A stretch of DNA of 39,227 nucleotides from Bordetella parapertussis (GTDB taxonomy: Bacteria; Pseudomonadota; Gammaproteobacteria; Burkholderiales; SG8-41): assembly GCA_945864585.1 (NCBI GenBank), contig CAMBCF010000041.1:1-39227 (forward strand), in the 5' to 3' direction. The position numbers were made by a program, and so were the translations under genes. Below, in pieces: positions 1-9,856 of this stretch. Each line of letters begins with the position of its first letter. Within the stretch, counting starts at the first letter, position 1. Under the pieces are notes generated by a model that worked only from the letters and a program-made list of their open reading frames with translations, was not told the DNA's origin and made no database searches.

Positions 1-1275
1 GTGATGGGCAAAGCGAGTTTCGCCACCCTGCAGGACACCAGCGGACGTATCCAGATCTATGTCTCGGAAGGCGACACCGGCAAAGCCGCGCAGGATGCCT
101 TCAAGCATTACGACATCGGCGACATCGTGGGCGTCACCGGCACGCTCTTCAAAACCAAAACAGACGAATTGACGATACGCTGCAAGTCTCTGTTTTTATT
201 GACAAAATCTCTTAGGCCGCTGCCCGACAAATTTCACGGCCTGACCGATCAGGAACTCAAGTACCGCCAGCGCTATGTCGATCTGATCGTCAACGAGGAC
301 ACGCGCGCGACTTTTCGCAAACGCTCGCAGATCATTCAGGCGGTGCGTAATGTATTGAGTGCGGAAAACTATCTTGAAGTCGAAACGCCGATGATGCAGC
401 CGATACCCGGCGGCGCGGCGGCGCGCCCGTTCGTGACCCATCACAACGCGCTCAACATGCAGTTGTTTCTGCGCATCGCGCCGGAGCTCTATCTGAAGCG
501 GCTGGTGGTGGGCGGTTTCGAACGCGTGTTCGAAATCAATCGCAACTTCCGCAACGAAGGCATTTCCACGCGGCACAACCCGGAATTCACCATGCTGGAG
601 TTTTACTGCGCCTACATGGAAGTCAAGGGCATGATGAATTTCATCGAGCGCCTGATCCGCGAAACCGCGCAGGCCGTCGGGCAAACCCGGGTCACCTATC
701 AAGGCAGGGAAATTGATTTCGCCCAGCCCTATGCGCGGCTTACCATCACCGATGCAATCCGTAAATATCACCCGGAAATTGGCGACGATGTTTTGAATGA
801 CAAGGCAAAAATCACTGCCAAGCTGCAAAGCATAGGCGTCGCGGCACGCCCCAACGACGGTCTGGGCGCACTGCAGCTCACTTTGTTTGAAAACACCGTC
901 GAGACAAAACTGCATGAGCCGACGTTTCTGATCGACTACCCGGCTGAAGTCTCGCCGCTGGCGCGCCGCTACGATAATAATCCGGAGATCACCGAGCGCT
1001 TCGAGCTCTACATCGCCGGCCGTGAAATCGCCAATGGCTTTTCGGAATTAAACGATCCCGAGGATCAGGCCGCGCGCTTTCAGGAACAAGTCAGGCAAAA
1101 GGACGCCGGCGACCATGAGGCCATGCATTACGATGCCGATTACATCCGCGCGCTCGAATACGGTCTGCCGCCGACGGCCGGCGCCGGTATCGGCATCGAC
1201 CGGCTGGTGATGCTGCTCACCGACAGCGCGTCGATACGCGATGTAATTTTGTTCCCGCAGATGCGGCCTGAATAA
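1..1275 (+). CDS. lysS: Lysine--tRNA ligase, class II (5' end missing)
   Basis: Charges tRNA-Lys with lysine in the cytoplasm. The reading frame is already open at the first base of the window, and the 424 visible residues are short of the roughly 500 usual for bacterial LysS, so about 75 N-terminal residues lie outside. What is seen: the end of the OB-fold anticodon-binding domain (about residues 1-65), then the class II catalytic domain with motif 1 around [18 protein letters not shown], motif 2 around [20 protein letters not shown], and motif 3 near the C-terminus ([13 protein letters not shown]). All three motifs look intact, so the enzyme should be functional. The in-frame GTG and ATG at the left edge are internal codons, not the start. 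The next gene, aacS, begins 32 bp downstream on the same strand. Confidence 0.97.
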   Translation: MMGKASFATLQDTSGRIQIYVSEGDTGKAAQDAFKHYDIGDIVGVTGTLFKTKTDELTIRCKSLFLLTKSLRPLPDKFHGLTDQELKYRQRYVDLIVNEDTRATFRKRSQIIQAVRNVLSAENYLEVETPMMQPIPGGAAARPFVTHHNALNMQLFLRIAPELYLKRLVVGGFERVFEINRNFRNEGISTRHNPEFTMLEFYCAYMEVKGMMNFIERLIRETAQAVGQTRVTYQGREIDFAQPYARLTITDAIRKYHPEIGDDVLNDKAKITAKLQSIGVAARPNDGLGALQLTLFENTVETKLHEPTFLIDYPAEVSPLARRYDNNPEITERFELYIAGREIANGFSELNDPEDQAARFQEQVRQKDAGDHEAMHYDADYIRALEYGLPPTAGAGIGIDRLVMLLTDSASIRDVILFPQMRPE

Positions 1276-1307
1276 CGTACTCAGGACGAACGGATAAGGA
1301 GTAACCA

Positions 1308-3260
<1,953 letters not shown>

Positions 3261-3263
3261 GCA

Positions 3264-4141
3264 TATGGGGTCAGACTCGATTGAACTCACAAGCTATTGA
3301 TTTTAAACAACTAAAAATAGAATTTTCAAGTTGCTTTAGCTGTCCGCGGCCGCCCTCTTTGCAACGGCGTTGCGCGCCTGCCTGTCAGTTTCTCGATTTT
3401 GGCGCTAAAGCGATTATTCCCCAGCGCCCACCCTTTATGCGTGGCGGATCGTATCGATTCCAGGTCATCCTTGCTCACCTGTCCGCGAAACAGTTGCCGG
3501 TAAGCGGCTTGGCGCGCCGTTGCATCTACCCCCATTCCGCGATAAATTCGATGGGGCGTCACAAGAACATCCGCGGCGCCATGCGCATTGGCCGCGTAGC
3601 TTGAGTACGCATAATCCCCAGGATGTTCGACCAACCCCGCGCGCGGTGGGTTCATCTCGATATAACGCATGCAGGTGAGCAGGTAGTCTTCCGCGTGCAC
3701 TACCGTCGCACGGTAACGCCCCTCCCACAAGGTGCCTGTCCGCTCATGAATGGCGTTAAAATATTGCACATAGCGCCGCCCCACCGACTGGAACAGCCTG
3801 GATAAACCATCCCCGCTGCGCGGACTTGCCAGCAAGTGCACGTGATTGCTCATCAGCACGTACGCATGTAGCGCCACCGCGTACTGCTTCGCCGCATCCA
3901 GCAAACACTCACGGTAAAAGGCGTAGTCGGCAGCAGCGGCAAATATGGGTTGCCGGTTATTGCCACGCTGGATCGCGTGCAACGGCTGGCCGGGGACATG
4001 AAAGCGCGGGAGACGGGACATGGCGAATTTTCCTTTTGCGGGAAGCCGCCAGCATAGCAGATACCGATACGCTACACTAACATCTATCGTAACTTATTGT
4101 TATTATTATGTTTTATTGAATTAATCTACTCTGACCCCATA
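3264..4141. mobile_element. RAYT transposase unit bounded by perfect 12-bp inverted repeats
   Basis: The left end TATGGGGTCAGA (3264-3275) is exactly the reverse complement of the right end TCTGACCCCATA (4130-4141). Similarity continues inward a few bases (GATT in both arms). Between them lies one Y1/HUH transposase gene on the minus strand, its AT-rich upstream region (4022-4129), and an AT-rich 3' flank (3276-3325). The unit sits between two convergent genes, 3 bp after the aacS stop and 4 bp after the bamD stop. A third copy of the end motif stands alone at 27504-27514. The GGGGTCAGA motif is, from general knowledge, common beside REP-associated transposases. Whether this unit still moves cannot be told from the sequence. 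Confidence 0.75.
3326..4021 (-). CDS. REP-associated tyrosine transposase (RAYT, Y1_Tnp / IS200-like)
   Basis: A single-strand DNA nuclease/transposase of the HUH Y1 family; RAYTs are thought to process or spread REP-type palindromes. The 231-residue product has the family N-terminus (MSRLPRFHVPGQPLHAIQRG), the metal-binding HUH motif SNHVHLL (H60 and H62), and the conserved RYIEMNPPRAGLV block near residues 119-131. Y113 and Y120 are candidates for the catalytic tyrosine. The length fits an intact RAYT, and no frameshift or internal stop is seen. Start: ATG at 4021 with an AAGGA-type ribosome site just upstream. It is the only gene inside the 12-bp inverted repeats, so it is probably the driver of that repeat family here. 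Family identity is firm; exact substrate is inferred. Confidence 0.9.
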   Translation of the reverse strand: MSRLPRFHVPGQPLHAIQRGNNRQPIFAAAADYAFYRECLLDAAKQYAVALHAYVLMSNHVHLLASPRSGDGLSRLFQSVGRRYVQYFNAIHERTGTLWEGRYRATVVHAEDYLLTCMRYIEMNPPRAGLVEHPGDYAYSSYAANAHGAADVLVTPHRIYRGMGVDATARQAAYRQLFRGQVSKDDLESIRSATHKGWALGNNRFSAKIEKLTGRRATPLQRGRPRTAKAT

Positions 4142-4145
4142 AATG

Positions 4146-4964
4146 CTAGTTCCAAATCTGCCACCACGATTTGCCCTGAGTACTGGCACCGCCTCTGAGA
4201 AATTTGCTGTCCGGATAATTCTTTAACATCACGCGCTCGGCATCGGCGCGCAAGTCCTTCATCCCCAGCGCATCGTAGGCTTTGACCAGCAGCAGCAAAC
4301 CTTCTTCATTGGCGGGCGCCTGCGGATAGGTTTTCAAGGCGTATTGCGTGCGGTTGGCGACCGCCACATAGGCGCCGCGCTTCATGTAGTAACGCGCGAC
4401 ATGCACTTCGTGCGCCGCCAGCGCGTTCACCAGATAATTCATGCGCTGGATCGCGTCGGGCGTGTATTTGCTGTCGGGAAATTTGACCACTAATTCCTTG
4501 AACGCGTCGAACGCGTCACGTGCGGCCTTGGGGTCGCGCTCGCTCATGTCCTGACCGCTGACGAACCCGGAGATGCCCAGATCGTCATTGAAATTGGCCA
4601 CCCCTTTGATGTAATACAGATAATCAACGTTGGGATGCTGCGGGTGGTTCTTGATGAAGCGCTCGGCTGCGGTGATGGCCCCGGCGGGGTCTTTGTCCTT
4701 GTAATAGGCGTACGCCAGTTCCATTTGCGCTTGCTGTGCGAAGCGGCCGTAGGGAAAGCGCCCTTCGAGCTTCTGGTAGTAGCCTATGGCTGTTTCATAC
4801 GAGCGCGAATCGAGCGCCGCGCGTGCCTCGGCATACAGTTTTTGCGCGGACCAGCCCTTGGTATCGTCGCTCTTGTCGTCGAGCATGCCGCAAGCTGCGA
4901 GCAGAACGCCGAGGGAGAGCGCCACGAATACCGCTAAAATACGCCGCACGATAAGTTGGATCAT
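4146..4964 (-). CDS. bamD: Outer membrane protein assembly factor BamD (lipoprotein)
   Basis: An essential lipoprotein of the BAM complex, which folds beta-barrel proteins into the outer membrane. The 272 residues begin with a lipoprotein signal peptide: basic MIQLIVRR, a hydrophobic stretch, and the lipobox LLAAC with the acylated cysteine at position 25. The rest is TPR-like repeats (AYYKDKDPAGAITAAERFIK, FKELVVKFPDSKYTPDA), as expected for BamD/YfiO. The gene diverges from rluD with only 20 bp between the start codons, the same bamD/rluD arrangement as in many beta- and gammaproteobacteria. Promoters for both must therefore overlap each other or lie within coding sequence. Its stop is 4 bp from the right end of the RAYT unit. 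Confidence 0.95.
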   Translation of the reverse strand: MIQLIVRRILAVFVALSLGVLLAACGMLDDKSDDTKGWSAQKLYAEARAALDSRSYETAIGYYQKLEGRFPYGRFAQQAQMELAYAYYKDKDPAGAITAAERFIKNHPQHPNVDYLYYIKGVANFNDDLGISGFVSGQDMSERDPKAARDAFDAFKELVVKFPDSKYTPDAIQRMNYLVNALAAHEVHVARYYMKRGAYVAVANRTQYALKTYPQAPANEEGLLLLVKAYDALGMKDLRADAERVMLKNYPDSKFLRGGASTQGKSWWQIWN

Positions 4965-4984
4965 ATGAGCACCGCCAAAAATAT

Positions 4985-5923
4985 ATGGAAAATTATAACG
5001 TAAACGCGGTGGCCACGGCAGCCGCTATGGTTGCGATTGTGCCCGCAAACTGCGCCGGGCAGCGTTCAGACTACGCTTTGGCTAAAATGTTTCCCGAATA
5101 CTCGCGCAGCCGGCTGACGGCATGGCTTAAAGCGGGGCGCATCACGCTGGACGGGCTCTCCCCTGCGCCCAAGGACCGCGTGTGGGGCGGCGAAAAAGCC
5201 GTGGTCACACCGCTGGCCGATCCGCACACCACGTCTTTCCGCGCGCAGGATATTCCGCTAGACGTCGTGTTCGAGGATGCGCATCTGATCGTGATCAATA
5301 AACCCGCCGGGCTGGTAGTGCATCCGGGCAGCGGCAACTGGGAAGGCACATTGCTCAATGCGCTGCTGCAACACGCGCCGTTGCTTGCGCACATACCGCG
5401 CGCCGGTATCGTGCATCGGCTCGACAAAGACACCAGCGGCCTGCTGGTGGTGGCGAAAACCCTCAGCGCACAGACCGCGCTGGTGCGCCAGTTGCAGGAT
5501 CACAGCGTCACCCGTGAATACCTCGCCGTAGTGCATGGTTTTGTGCAAACAGCCGGCACCGTGGATGCGCCGATCGGCCGCCACAAAACGCTGCGCACGC
5601 GCATGGCCGTGGCGCCCAACGGCAAACCCGCGGTCACCCATTACGAGCCCGCCGCACATTATTTGCAGGCGACGCTGCTGCGCTGCCAGCTTGAAACCGG
5701 ACGCACGCATCAAATCCGCGTGCATCTGACTTCGATCGGCCACCCCATAGTCGGTGACCCGGTCTACGGCGCACACCGGAAAACACCGGCCTTCACACGT
5801 CAGGCCCTGCACGCGGAAAAACTCGCGCTCACCCACCCTGCCAGCGGCCGCCGCCGCAAGTGGAGCGCACCGCTTCCCGCCGACATGAAGCAGTTGATTG
5901 CCGCACTGGAGCACGCTGAATGA
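4985..5923 (+). CDS. rluD: 23S rRNA pseudouridine synthase RluD
   Basis: Isomerises uridines in helix 69 of 23S rRNA (positions 1911, 1915 and 1917 in E. coli numbering) during ribosome assembly. The product has 312 residues: an N-terminal S4 RNA-binding domain (about 20-85; SRSRLTAWLKAGRITLDG) and the RluA-type catalytic domain with HRLDKDTSGLLV, the nucleophile being D147 in RLD. The later motif GRTHQIRVHL is present. Start ATG at 4985 is the first in-frame candidate; the family usually begins close to the VPANCAGQRSDYALA segment, so an internal start cannot be excluded. The stop codon overlaps the pgeF start (ATGA), which indicates translational coupling. Confidence 0.93.
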   Translation: MENYNVNAVATAAAMVAIVPANCAGQRSDYALAKMFPEYSRSRLTAWLKAGRITLDGLSPAPKDRVWGGEKAVVTPLADPHTTSFRAQDIPLDVVFEDAHLIVINKPAGLVVHPGSGNWEGTLLNALLQHAPLLAHIPRAGIVHRLDKDTSGLLVVAKTLSAQTALVRQLQDHSVTREYLAVVHGFVQTAGTVDAPIGRHKTLRTRMAVAPNGKPAVTHYEPAAHYLQATLLRCQLETGRTHQIRVHLTSIGHPIVGDPVYGAHRKTPAFTRQALHAEKLALTHPASGRRRKWSAPLPADMKQLIAALEHAE

Positions 5924-6657
5924 GGCACGACTGGATCATCCCTGAGTGGCCTGCGCCGGCCCGCGTCAAAGCATTCATTACCACGCGCAGCGGCGGTGTC
6001 AGCGGCGGGCCGCGCGCCTCGCTTAATCTCGGCTACAAGGCTGGTGATGACCCCGCGGCCGTAGCGCTTAACCGCGAACGCGTAGCCGCATTGCTGCCGC
6101 AAGTGCCAAAATGGCTGGCACAAATGCATGGCACGCACGTAGTCGATGCCGATCAAGTCACCGGCACGCCGCAAGCCGACGCCAGCGTTGCGCGCAATCC
6201 CGGCACTGTATGCGCGATCATGGTGGCGGATTGCGTGCCGGTGCTGTTCAGCAATCATGCGGGTACGCGAGTAGCCGCCGCGCATGCGGGCTGGCGCGGC
6301 CTGTCCGCAGGCGTCATTCACAACACGGTGCAGGCCCTGCGTGACGCGGGTGACGATCCGGCGGACCTGCTCGCGTATATCGGCCCGGGCATCGGCCCCA
6401 CGGCGTTTGAAGTGGGCGCGGATGTTTATCAGGCGTTTACCGCTGATGACCCCGGTGCGGCAGCGGCGTTCGTCGCGCAACCGTCTGCTAAGTGGCTGGC
6501 GGATCTGTTTATGCTGACGCGGCGCGCACTCGCTCGAGCGGGCATCACCCAGGTGTATGGCGGCGGGCTGTGTACTTATTCCGATGCGCAGCGATTTTTT
6601 TCCTACCGCCGCGATAAAACTACCGGGCGCATGGCGGCGTTTATCTGGCGGGTGTGA
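5920..6657 (+). CDS. pgeF: PgeF/YfiH family protein (multicopper polyphenol oxidase-like, purine nucleoside phosphorylase-like)
   Basis: A member of the YfiH/DUF152 family. Members have been described as a peptidoglycan-editing factor that keeps L-serine out of the muropeptide, and as purine nucleoside-active or laccase-like enzymes. The 245 residues carry the conserved metal-site residues H70 (QMHGTHVV), C105 (ADCVPVL) and H122 (AAHAGWRGL). The length is normal. The start ATG overlaps the rluD stop by 4 bp, so the two are co-translated. This rluD-pgeF pairing directly after bamD is a common proteobacterial arrangement. Family assignment is firm; which of the reported activities matters in this organism cannot be seen. 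Confidence 0.92.
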   Translation: MRHDWIIPEWPAPARVKAFITTRSGGVSGGPRASLNLGYKAGDDPAAVALNRERVAALLPQVPKWLAQMHGTHVVDADQVTGTPQADASVARNPGTVCAIMVADCVPVLFSNHAGTRVAAAHAGWRGLSAGVIHNTVQALRDAGDDPADLLAYIGPGIGPTAFEVGADVYQAFTADDPGAAAAFVAQPSAKWLADLFMLTRRALARAGITQVYGGGLCTYSDAQRFFSYRRDKTTGRMAAFIWRV

Positions 6658-6686
6658 CCGGAATGCAATAAGTCGTTGAATTACCG

Positions 6687-6692
6687 TATAAT
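6687..6692 (+). promoter_or_regulatory. Possible -10 element upstream of the ZIP transporter gene
   Basis: A perfect TATAAT lies 64 bp before the ZIP start, in the 99-bp gap after pgeF. The hexamer 17 bp upstream (TGCAAT) is a poor -35, so this is a weak call based on the -10 alone. Confidence 0.25.
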
Positions 6693-6756
6693 CCCGCGTC
6701 GCTCAAGCAGCCATGTCACTGCCCGCTTTTAACCCAAGCCGGCCCACGCTCCACTC

Positions 6757-7557
6757 ATGACCACATTCACCTGGATACTCGCGGCCACCGTCGCCGGCGG
6801 CATCATTTCGGTTTTTGGCGCATGGCTGATCGCGGCGCGCGCGAACGCGGCGCAAGTGCCCATACTCATCAGCTACGCGGTGGGGGCGCTGCTGGGCGCG
6901 GTGTTCATCGAGTTGCTGCCGCACGCCTTTAACCGTTCCGACAATATGCACACCACCGCGGCGACCATCCTCGGCGGGTTGTTGCTGTTTTTCATACTCG
7001 AAAAACTGGTGTTGTGGCGGCACTGCCATATCGAGGAATGTGAAGCGCATGATCCTCACCAGACGCCGGCCGTGGTCACCGTGGCGCCTCACCATGATCA
7101 CGGCCGCAGCGGCATGATGATACTCATCGGTGACACCTTTCATAATTTTGTAGACGGGGTGTTGATCGCGGCGGCGTTTTTGGCCGACACCCAACTGGGC
7201 ATCGTCACTGCGGTGGCGATCATTGCGCACGAAGTGCCGCAGGAAGTCGGTGATTTTCTGATTTTGCTGCATTCCGGCTATACCAAGCAGCACGCCTTCG
7301 CGCTCAACCTGCTGTCCAGCGCGGCCATGGTGGTGGGCGGCGTGCTCGCTTATTTTGCATTGCAAACCATGCAGCAGTGGGTCGGCACCCTGATCAGCCT
7401 TGCCATCGCCAGCATGCTGTATGTGGCGGTGGCGGACTTGATCCCCGGCCTGCACCGGCGGCCCGAAATCCGCGCCACGATTCAGCAGGTGTCACTGATT
7501 GCGCTGGGCATAGCTACCATCTGGCTGGTCGGCGAACTGGCGCACGGGCACGCTTAA
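6757..7557 (+). CDS. ZIP family divalent metal transporter
   Basis: A membrane protein that probably imports zinc or a related divalent metal. The 266 residues contain about eight hydrophobic segments. A His/Asp-rich cytoplasmic loop (HCHIEECEAHD and APHHDHG, about residues 88-117) is typical of metal binding. The two signature transmembrane motifs are HNFVDG (about 129-134) and HEVPQE (about 155-160), which supply the metal ligands in this family. The C-terminus ends in HGHA. The start ATG at 6757 follows the family N-terminus well. Its stop codon overlaps that of the convergent, decayed CocE-type gene through the palindrome TTAA (7554-7557). The metal specificity is not readable from the sequence. 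Confidence 0.88.
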   Translation: MTTFTWILAATVAGGIISVFGAWLIAARANAAQVPILISYAVGALLGAVFIELLPHAFNRSDNMHTTAATILGGLLLFFILEKLVLWRHCHIEECEAHDPHQTPAVVTVAPHHDHGRSGMMILIGDTFHNFVDGVLIAAAFLADTQLGIVTAVAIIAHEVPQEVGDFLILLHSGYTKQHAFALNLLSSAAMVVGGVLAYFALQTMQQWVGTLISLAIASMLYVAVADLIPGLHRRPEIRATIQQVSLIALGIATIWLVGELAHGHA

Positions 7558-8952
7558 TCCTGAATTACCGGCAACAACAGGTACGAAATTTTTTCGCCAC
7601 CGGCGTGCAGGGTGTTGCGCGCGCCGGTGTTGTAGTCGGCGTGGTAATGCCGGTACACCGATGAGCCGACGCCGTCACGCGGCTGCACATCCAGGCGCAA
7701 CCGGTGCCCCTTTTTGAACACCATGCAGGTCGGCCAGATTTCGACGTGACATTCCACCGGCTCGCCGGGATTCAGCCATTGCCGTTCGTTGTGCGTGTGA
7801 TAGGGCCGATAGGGCAGGGATTTTTCGGCGTCGAGCTTGCGCTGCGAGGCGCGCAGCCAGCCCTTGGCCACGGGCACATAATCCTGTCCGCTCTGCTGGC
7901 CCTCCTCCCACACGTCCTTGCCGCCAGGCCCGATGTTGCGCAGGGTCGCAAAAATGTCCGCGTCCTCCGATGAACTCGACAGCCACACCACTAGCACCAG
8001 CGGGCCGGTGATCTCGGTGTCTTCGACAAACGGCGCCGCGAGTAACGAAATGCCGGTGCGTTCCACACTGCCCGCGGCATTCGATGGCGCCGACGAACTA
8101 ACACCGGCATGCGAGGGCGGGCTCGCCGCGTAGTCGCACTGCGCGGCTGTGGCGGGCGCCGCGTCAACGATTTCAACTTCGCAGTCGCCCGCCTTGTTCT
8201 GCGTCGCAGAACTCAGCTTCAAATACTTTTTTGTCCATTGCGTGCGCGCCAGCGGCCACTCGTGCTCGAAGCGGAACTGGTAGCTGCTGGCATTGCCGCC
8301 GCCAGTGCGTATCATCAGTTTCACCGGCGGCTCGTCCATGATCCCGGTATCCTGCCCTTTCAGCCAGTGGTCGAAAAAGCGCAACTGGTCGAGCCGCCCC
8401 TCCTCCGAATGGAACGGATGAAAATGCGTGCCGCTATGCACGCGCAGTTTCTTGTGTTTCGAGGCCGCGTATCGCTTTGAGCGACGGCGGTTGCAGCTTG
8501 GCTACGCGCCACTGGCAGTTCGCGTGATACGACACGCCGAGCGTGCCGATCTTGCCGGAGCACCACGCCAGCTTCGCGGTCCATTCGATGGCGTCATAAA
8601 AATCCACCGCCTCCGCATACGAACTGGGGTCGGACTGCCCCGGCGATTTGCCTGAACCGCGCGAATCGACACGCACCAGGGCGTAGCCGCGCGGGCACCA
8701 GTACAGCGGATTACCGGTCTCCCACGCGAGATACGGATTCGCCTCCTCGTCAAGGTCATGCGGCGGTATCCATACCTTGTCTTTTTGATAAGGCCCGATA
8801 TTTATGATCGCGGGCACGCGCTCGCCGCCGGTGTCGGGTCGAAACACGTCGGCGTAGAGGATAGCGCCGTCGCGCATGGGGATCTTCACGTCCTTCTCGA
8901 CGATCAGCTTCCAGTCTTTGGGTTGCGACACGTTGTTCAGCTTGTCAGTCAT
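7554..8952 (-). pseudogene. CocE/NonD family alpha/beta-hydrolase, broken by an internal deletion with frameshift
   Basis: A remnant of an X-Pro-dipeptidyl-peptidase/cocaine-esterase-like serine hydrolase. The N-terminal part (8952 down to about 8470, starting MTDKLNNVSQPKDW) has the nucleophile motif GVSYHA with S141. The C-terminal part (about 8465 down to 7554) is in another frame and contains the HSGTHFHPFHSEEG region and the jelly-roll-like domain. Near 8461-8472 the text jumps from SLKAI directly to ASKHKKLRVHSG. In the family about 100 or more residues separate these two segments, including the catalytic aspartate region. The deletion also changes frame, so translation ends at a TAG soon after. 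Together the halves give about 467 residues against roughly 550-600 for intact members. It lies 3 bp after the equally decayed Bug gene, probably a former operon. Confidence 0.85.
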
Positions 8953-8955
8953 GTA

Positions 8956-9757
8956 TTACTCCACTTTCAGCGCACCGGATTTGACCAGCGCACGCAACTG
9001 TTGCGCTTGTCCCTTGATGAACTGCTCAAAATGTTCGGCGGTGCCGCCTTCCACATCCAGTCCCAGTTGCTCGAAGCGCTGTTTCACCCCGGGCAGTAGC
9101 AGTATGCGATTCGCCTCGCGATTCAGCTTGTCGACAATCACCCGCGGCACTTTGCCGGTGGTCACCAAACCCATCCACAGCAAATTGTCCGCACCGGTGA
9201 TACCCTGCTCCGCGAACGTGGGCACGTTGGGGGATGAGCGCCTGGCGCTTCGGCCCCGCGACGCCGAGCATTTTGATACGGCCGGAACAGATGAATGGTT
9301 CCACCGACGCCGTGGTAGTGAAGAGTCCGTCGATCTGCCCGCCAACGGCATTGGTCAGCGCGGGCGCCGTGCCCTTGTAAGGCACATGGGTGATATTGAC
9401 GCCGGTCACTGCTTTCAGCGTTTCCAGCGCCGCATGCGGATTACTGCTGACGCCTGACGAACCCCATGTCACTTTGCCGGGGTTTGCCTTCGCCCACGCG
9501 ATGAGTTCTATGAACGGCTGGTTCAGGGCTTCGCTAAACTTCTGTCCCAGCAGCCGCCCCACGATATCCGTCGATGCGCCCGCCGCGAACGGAACTACCA
9601 GCCGCACCGGCTTACCGGGATAGTTGCCCGGCGCCGGCTGCGCCCACAGCACATCGGGTAGTATGCTGAGCAGACACAGGCAGGCCCGGTATTGCGCCTA
9701 ATGGTGCAAATGGTTGCTGTCGCGGCGCCAATAATCCAATAAGCCATCGCTGTTCAT
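8956..9757 (-). pseudogene. Bug-family tripartite tricarboxylate transporter receptor, decayed
   Basis: A remnant of a periplasmic substrate-binding protein (TctC/Bug family). Recognisable blocks are PVRLVVPFAAGASTDIVG, THVPYKGTAPALTNAVGGQI and, in another frame, NVPTFAEQGITGADNLLWMG to the C-terminus. There are three lesions. An in-frame deletion near 9508-9513 joins LNQPF to ELIAWAKANPG; the intact paralogue at 32189-33193 has about 77 more residues between the equivalent points. A run of five G at 9229-9233 shifts the frame: removing one base restores LIPNVPTFAEQG. A TAG at 9698-9700 interrupts the probable signal-peptide frame that begins at ATG 9757. The 5' boundary is therefore a guess. 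It lies 3 bp before the CocE-type pseudogene on the same strand. Confidence 0.82.
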
Positions 9758-9856
9758 TGATTGGAAATGTAGCCCGCGAGCAGAGGGACGTCAATCAGCT
9801 GGTAAGCATTCCACGACAAAGTTTCTGTAGAATAGACGCACTCCTTGAAATTCTGA

